Positions 39,561 through 43,688 of a DNA stretch of 43,688 bases are shown one piece after another (positions within the stretch are counted from its first letter, which is position 1; each line of letters starts with the position of its first letter). Below the pieces are notes generated by a model that was given only the letters and a program-made list of their open reading frames with translations, was not told where the DNA came from and made no database searches. The stretch spans positions 1-43,688 of the forward strand of contig JAKMXF010000048.1 in NCBI GenBank assembly GCA_024704765.1, given 5' to 3'. A program made the position numbers and the translations under genes. The stretch is from Oopsacas minuta (taxonomy: Eukaryota > Porifera > Hexactinellida > Lyssacinosida > Leucopsacidae).

Positions 39561-40277
39561 GATGTAGATCCAGCTCCCTGGGACACAGAACATGGAAAAT
39601 ATTATTACAGACTTTGGAGAGGAATTATAATATGTTTTTCCTTCTAATTAGCTTACACGTTACTTTTATAGGAAACTTAAACCTGAAATTCCATATTTGT
39701 ATTTTCAAATTCCATAAATATTCCTTAAGAATTTCTTATTAAAGTTATTCAATGCTGACATTATTAATATTTTGCTTAGAAGTTTTGGTGACCATATTGA
39801 TGATAATCCATAGCTGTTAAACCTGGGTGAAATACACAGGATCTCATAATGTATATTCCATAGAATGTGCTAATATTACTCTATAGAGGTACTGCTGTCT
39901 TAGATATACACGAGTTATAATTGAATTTAACCAATTCATTCAATGACATATTATTCCCACTAACACCTAGCTCAGCTCTGATCCTTTGTATAACTTCTAA
40001 CACACCATTTGTAGCTTAATACTCTCCTTCTGATTGTTAACACAATTAGTAGGTACGAAGGCTTGGTGCAGTTCTTCTAGGAGTTATCTAGTTATCTAGT
40101 TATCTAGTTATTTCTTTGTCATTTCGTTTTGCCTCATCTTAGCTAATTTCTCAGTCAATTTTTAATTTTGTGGAATAATTATTTAATCACAGATTCGTAG
40201 CACCGAAATTATTAATATAAAAAGAGCGAAATATGATAATTTAATTACAAACAAATATGTAAATAACAACAATTGGA
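39561..40277. other. Gene-free stretch with a short tandem repeat
   Basis: TTATCTAG-type 8-bp tandem repeat, about 3.5 copies at 40085-40116. No gene seen. Confidence 0.55.
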
Positions 40278-41443
40278 TTAATATACATTTATTACATTAT
40301 CATTACTAGCACAAATAATATCAAAGTTATTATTAACAACTATTCCCTTAGGAGAATGAAATTTAATTTTGTGTATCAGCTGTTCATCTAAGGTAAATAT
40401 TTTAATTGAATTTCCCTTATTATCGCTAATTATAATATTATTATACAAATCAAAACACAGAAAAATACTTCTTTCTCCATTTTCCAATTTTATGAAACTT
40501 TTCAACAAATCACCTGATTTAGAGAATATGTGTATATTATTAATCTTATTATTGTCTGCTACAAATATATTATTATTATTTATTTTGACGTCATGCGGGT
40601 ATATGCGTTTGTCTTTTCCTATTTCTCTAATAAATTCTAAATCAGAGCTGAATACTGCAATTCTATTATTAATATAATCTGCAACTAACACTTCTCCATT
40701 TGTGTCAGTTGTTAGACCAAGAGGGATATACACAACACCTTCCTTAGCACTCATAATTAATTTGTAATTTGTTTTAGAGAATTTAAATATAGCATTAAGT
40801 CCCCAATCACTTATAAACACCCATTCGTTATGTAATGCTATACCGTATGGATAATTTAGCTGCCCTTCACCAAATTCATGAATGAACTTACCCTCTGTAG
40901 AGAAGATCTGTATTCTTTTATTGTTTTCATCTGCTATATAGATCTTATCTCCATCTAGAGCTAGTCCATAAGAGACATGCAGATCTCCTTTCTCAGTGCC
41001 ATATTTTGCTATCCTTCTTATGGGCTCTGTCTTTTTTTGTAGGTTACAACCATATCCTGAATAGACCCCAACTTTTCCAGCTGTTCTATGAGAGAGTCTA
41101 GACCCTCAGGGTAGAAGGAAGGAAATGGGATAGGTGTTTGCTCACTGTATTTTATCTTTTCTTCTTCTAAGTTATTTAGTTGCCTCTCTTGGACTTTGAG
41201 GATTGTATTTTGCTGAATGCTAGTTTCCATTAATTGTTTGATCATCTTCTCCAGGTCTGCAAATTGTTTCTATCATGTATTCTCCTTTCTCAGATAGTCC
41301 TGCTTCAGGTCAAACAGCTGGACAAGCAGCTGATCTCGCCTCTCTGTCGCAATCTTAATAACCTTTTCGAAGGTGGAATAGATCAGCTGTTCCGCTTGTT
41401 CGAATTGGTTAGTAGGAATTTCTTGTGCGTATTTGGTTACCAT
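40278..41443 (-). pseudogene. Coiled-coil plus NHL gene H, disabled
   Basis: From ATG 41443 the frame reads MVTKYAQEIPTNQFEQAEQL, then the coiled-coil block QLLVQLFDLKQDYLRKE. Two adjacent stops (TAG/TGA, complement of 41270-41275) follow where the sister gene has codons. The coiled coil resumes to VVTYKKRQSP, where a 7-base T run (41032-41038) causes a frame change into TEPIRRIAKYGTEKGD. NHL blades then run to 40278 (FISDWGLNAIFKFSKTNYKL, VLVADYINNRIAVFSSDLEF, IFVADNNK, GIVVNNNFDI). Apart from these lesions it is full length, and it aligns closely with gene I next door, including 250 bp upstream of the ATG. The homopolymer shift could be sequence error, but the double stop is less easily explained that way. 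Confidence 0.8.
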
Positions 41444-42072
41444 TTGTTTGTTGTTTTGTTTATGATTATTCTCATTTACAGACTGTATTTATACAAGTTC
41501 ATATAGGAATTATTCAGGTGTCAAGTGGTGAAATAGAAAGGTACAACTAATCACATTTCCTTGAACTCTATCACGAGACTATTGTCTCACAGAATTACGG
41601 ATGTGTCAGGTCAGATAGCTTTCAACATGCAAATTAATTCCAGTTATAACTAGCCACATTCCTTGTATAGAATTAGTTGCTATGTTGCATTAGCTATCAG
41701 TTCAATTTGTGTAGAAATCTATAATTAGTATAACTTAACTATTCTTATGGAAATTACTCAATGCAATCCATGAATTTGCCATATTTGATATTTTGTATCT
41801 AAGGTGTGATAATTTGTTCTGAGACACAATTTTTTGTGAAGAAGTTATTCTGAACTTCATTTTTGCAATTTTGAGTATATAAAACAGATTTACAGTTTTC
41901 AAGATATAACCATTCAAAGTGGTTGAGCCACCAATAATTGGGCAGAATAATATTAATCACAGATTTCCTATTTGAATGAGTATAAATTGAATAAATATGT
42001 ACAAACAAACACAAATAAATATATATTTACAAACAAGAATATATAAACATGCAAACAAATAAACAAATATTC
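41444..42072. other. Upstream flank of gene H and gene-free sequence
   Basis: 41500-41720 aligns with 43140-43345 upstream of gene I (words AATCACATTTCCTTGAACTCTA, AGAATTACGGATGTGT, TTAGTTGCTATG-T and ATTAGCTATCAGTT). The rest, up to the adapter at 42073, has no recognised feature. Confidence 0.6.
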
Positions 42073-42113
42073 CTGTCTCTTATACACATCTTTGATCAAA
42101 CCAAATTCCTAAN
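42073..42113. other. Nextera transposase-end adapter plus chimeric tag and N (assembly artefact)
   Basis: 42073-42091 is CTGTCTCTTATACACATCT, the exact 19-bp mosaic end used in Nextera libraries. The next 21 bases to 42112 are identical to 36946-36966 in the RAG1-like relic (the identity extends two bases left into the adapter), and 42113 is N. This is a mate-pair or read-through junction left in the assembly, not biology. The 3' end of gene I is therefore cut artificially. Confidence 0.95.
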
Positions 42114-43086
42114 GATCTCTCCCATTTTCTAGTTTCATGAAGCTTTTCAACAAATCACCTGATTTAGAGAATATGTGTATATAATTAATCTCATTATTGT
42201 CAACAACAAATATCTTATTATTATTTATTTTGACGTCATGCGGATATCTGAGTTTATCATTTCCTATTTCTCTAATAAATTCTAAATCAGAGCTGAATAC
42301 TGCAATTCTATTATAATACCAATCTGCAACTAACACTTCTCCATTTATGTCAGTTGTTAGACCACGAGGGTCATACACATCTTCCTTAACACTCTTAATG
42401 AATTTGTAATCTTTTCTAGAGAATTTGAAAACAACATGAAGCCCCAAATCACTTATAAACACCCATTTGTTATTTAATGCTATACCGTATGGATAATTTA
42501 GTTGCCCCTTACCAAATTCATGAATGAACTTACCCTCTGTGGAGAAGATCTTTATTCGATTATTCTTTGTATCTGCTATGTAGATCTTATCTCCATCTAG
42601 AGCTAGTCCAAGAGGGTAATACAGCTCTCCTTTCTTACTGCCCTTATCTCCAATCTTTCTGATGGGCTTTGTCTTGTTTCTGTATGGTACAGTTATTACA
42701 TGAATAGTCCCCAACTTCCCCAGCTGTTTTAGGAGAGATTCTAGACCCTCAGTATTGAGGGAAGGGATTGGAATGGGTGTTTCATTTTCGTATTTGCGTA
42801 TTTCATCTCTTGTTTGCCTCATCTGTTCTTCTTGTAACTTTACTACTTCGTTCTGTTGGATAGAAATCTCATTGAAGTGTCTGATCATGTTCTCCAGGTC
42901 TGCTAATTGTTTCTTTCTTGTAGCCTCCTTTCTCAGATAGTCTTGTTTGATATCGAACAGCTGAACAAGCAGCTGATCTCTCCTCTCTGTTACAATCCTA
43001 ATTATCCTCTCGAACGTGGAATGGATCAGTTGTTCCGCTTGTTCGAAATGGTTGGTAAGAATTTCTTCTGGGTATTTGGTGGCCAT
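42114..43086 (-). CDS. Coiled-coil plus NHL protein, gene I, 3' end missing
   Basis: ATG 43086 (MATKYPEEILTNHFEQAEQL). Residues about 15-110 are a heptad-rich, charged helix (IVTERRDQLLVQLFDIKQDY, LADLENMIRHFNEISIQQNE), then a short linker TPIPIPSLNTEGLESLL, then NHL blades from about residue 136: IRKIGDKGSKKGELYYPLGL, KIYIADTKNNRIKIFS, YPYGIALNNKWVFISD, VLVADWYYNRIAVFSS, IFVVDNNEINYIHIF. The frame runs uninterrupted into the N at 42113, where about two blades are still lacking compared with gene H. No RING or B-box. It is the intact tandem sister of H and probably functional in the real genome. Confidence 0.85.
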
Positions 43087-43688
43087 TTGTTTGTTGTTCT
43101 GTTTATGTATATTCTCATTAATAGACTGTATTTATACAAGTTTGTAGGTTAATTATTCAGGTGAAATAGGAAGTTATAAGTAATCACATTTCCTTGAACT
43201 CTACAACGACACTGTTCTCTAATAGAATTACGGATGTGTTGGGTAAGATAGCTTTCAATATGTAAATTAGTTCCAGTTATAACTACCCACAGTCTTTGTA
43301 TAGAATTAGTTGCTATGCTATATTAGCTATCAGTTTCAATTTGTGATTCTAATCATTTCTTGTATATTCTTCCTTTAAATATATGCGTGAAAAGTATCAA
43401 AATTTTGAGTTTTACATATTTTCTTACGTCAGAATGTCTGTTGATAACAAGTTTCGAAATATTTACATTTATCAAAGGTGTTAAAATATGATTAATCATA
43501 ATATTTTCAATAACCAATAAGTAATTGTTGTATGTAATATCTCTATTTTGCAATACGAATTGCTGAAGGCAGAAGTTCTTGTACTTAAGAGGCTTTCTCA
43601 ATGAAATATAGTCAAATACCTCTACTTGTGTCTGGACAACATGATAGTAAATCTATTCATGGAGTTTGTAGCTCTGACTGCTTAAAAC
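43087..43688. other. Upstream flank of gene I and right edge
   Basis: 43140-43345 is the conserved upstream sequence shared with gene H, a candidate promoter region. Beyond it I see no gene. Confidence 0.5.

Noticed and set aside
1..43688. CRISPR arrays, tRNA and rRNA genes, bacterial-type operons
   Set aside because: No regularly spaced direct repeats, no tRNA box B-like sequence with a cloverleaf, no rRNA-like stretch. Gene structure is eukaryotic.

Overview
The window is AT-rich animal DNA. Evidence for an animal: TRIM-type coiled-coil plus NHL beta-propeller genes in several copies, exon 1 copies of translation factor eIF3a that end in a clean GTAAGT splice donor, an ankyrin-like/ADP-ribosyltransferase protein, and relics of many eukaryotic DNA transposon superfamilies (RAG1/Transib-like, hAT, MULE, a CMC/Chapaev-like family, an integrase-like element). 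Long single-exon reading frames and the expanded, slim (RING-less) NHL genes would suit a sponge, perhaps a glass sponge. That is inference and cannot be proven from the window.

Layout. 1-1784 (-) is a decayed, uncharacterised transposon gene running off the left edge. 3.1-5.1 kb and 21.4-23.4 kb are two copies of one segmental unit on the minus strand, each an intact NHL gene followed by a broken eIF3a exon 1. Further copies of the NHL unit lie at 6.5-7.7 kb (+), 11.3-12.6 kb (+) and 18.0-18.6 kb (-, truncated). A different NHL subtype with an N-terminal coiled coil lies at 9.8-11.0 kb (+) and twice in tandem at 40.3-43.1 kb (-), with a fragment at 36.8 kb.

The outstanding element is 13167-16278: a RAG1-like (Transib-type) transposon. 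It carries an uninterrupted 710-codon transposase with all expected catalytic acids and zinc ligands, and both ends begin with CACAGTG, the V(D)J recombination-signal heptamer. A second, decayed RAG1-like gene is at 36863-37580. The two ends of the intact element share a second 13-bp block set at different distances (7 and 16 bp) from the heptamer, recalling the 12/23 layout of vertebrate recombination signals.

16.6-40 kb is otherwise a transposon graveyard: integrase-like tail (17.6 kb), MULE (20.0-20.9 kb), hAT pieces (23.9-24.9 and 37.8-39.6 kb), a CMC-like transposase with two frameshifts (34.6-36.3 kb), two hAT-type MITEs with perfect 8-bp target duplications (32500-32893; 38549-38732) and a possible Helitron. 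In the middle sits one intact host-like gene, the ankyrin-like/ART protein at 29061-30653 (-).

The NHL genes are the only clear gene family. Four full-length paralogues are nearly identical in framework and differ mainly at equivalent loop positions of successive blades, as expected if one face of the propeller is diversifying for ligand binding. Two single-N positions (36330, 42113), the second preceded by an exact Nextera transposase end, show that parts of the right-hand 7 kb were joined by the assembler, so order and gene truncation there must be treated with care.
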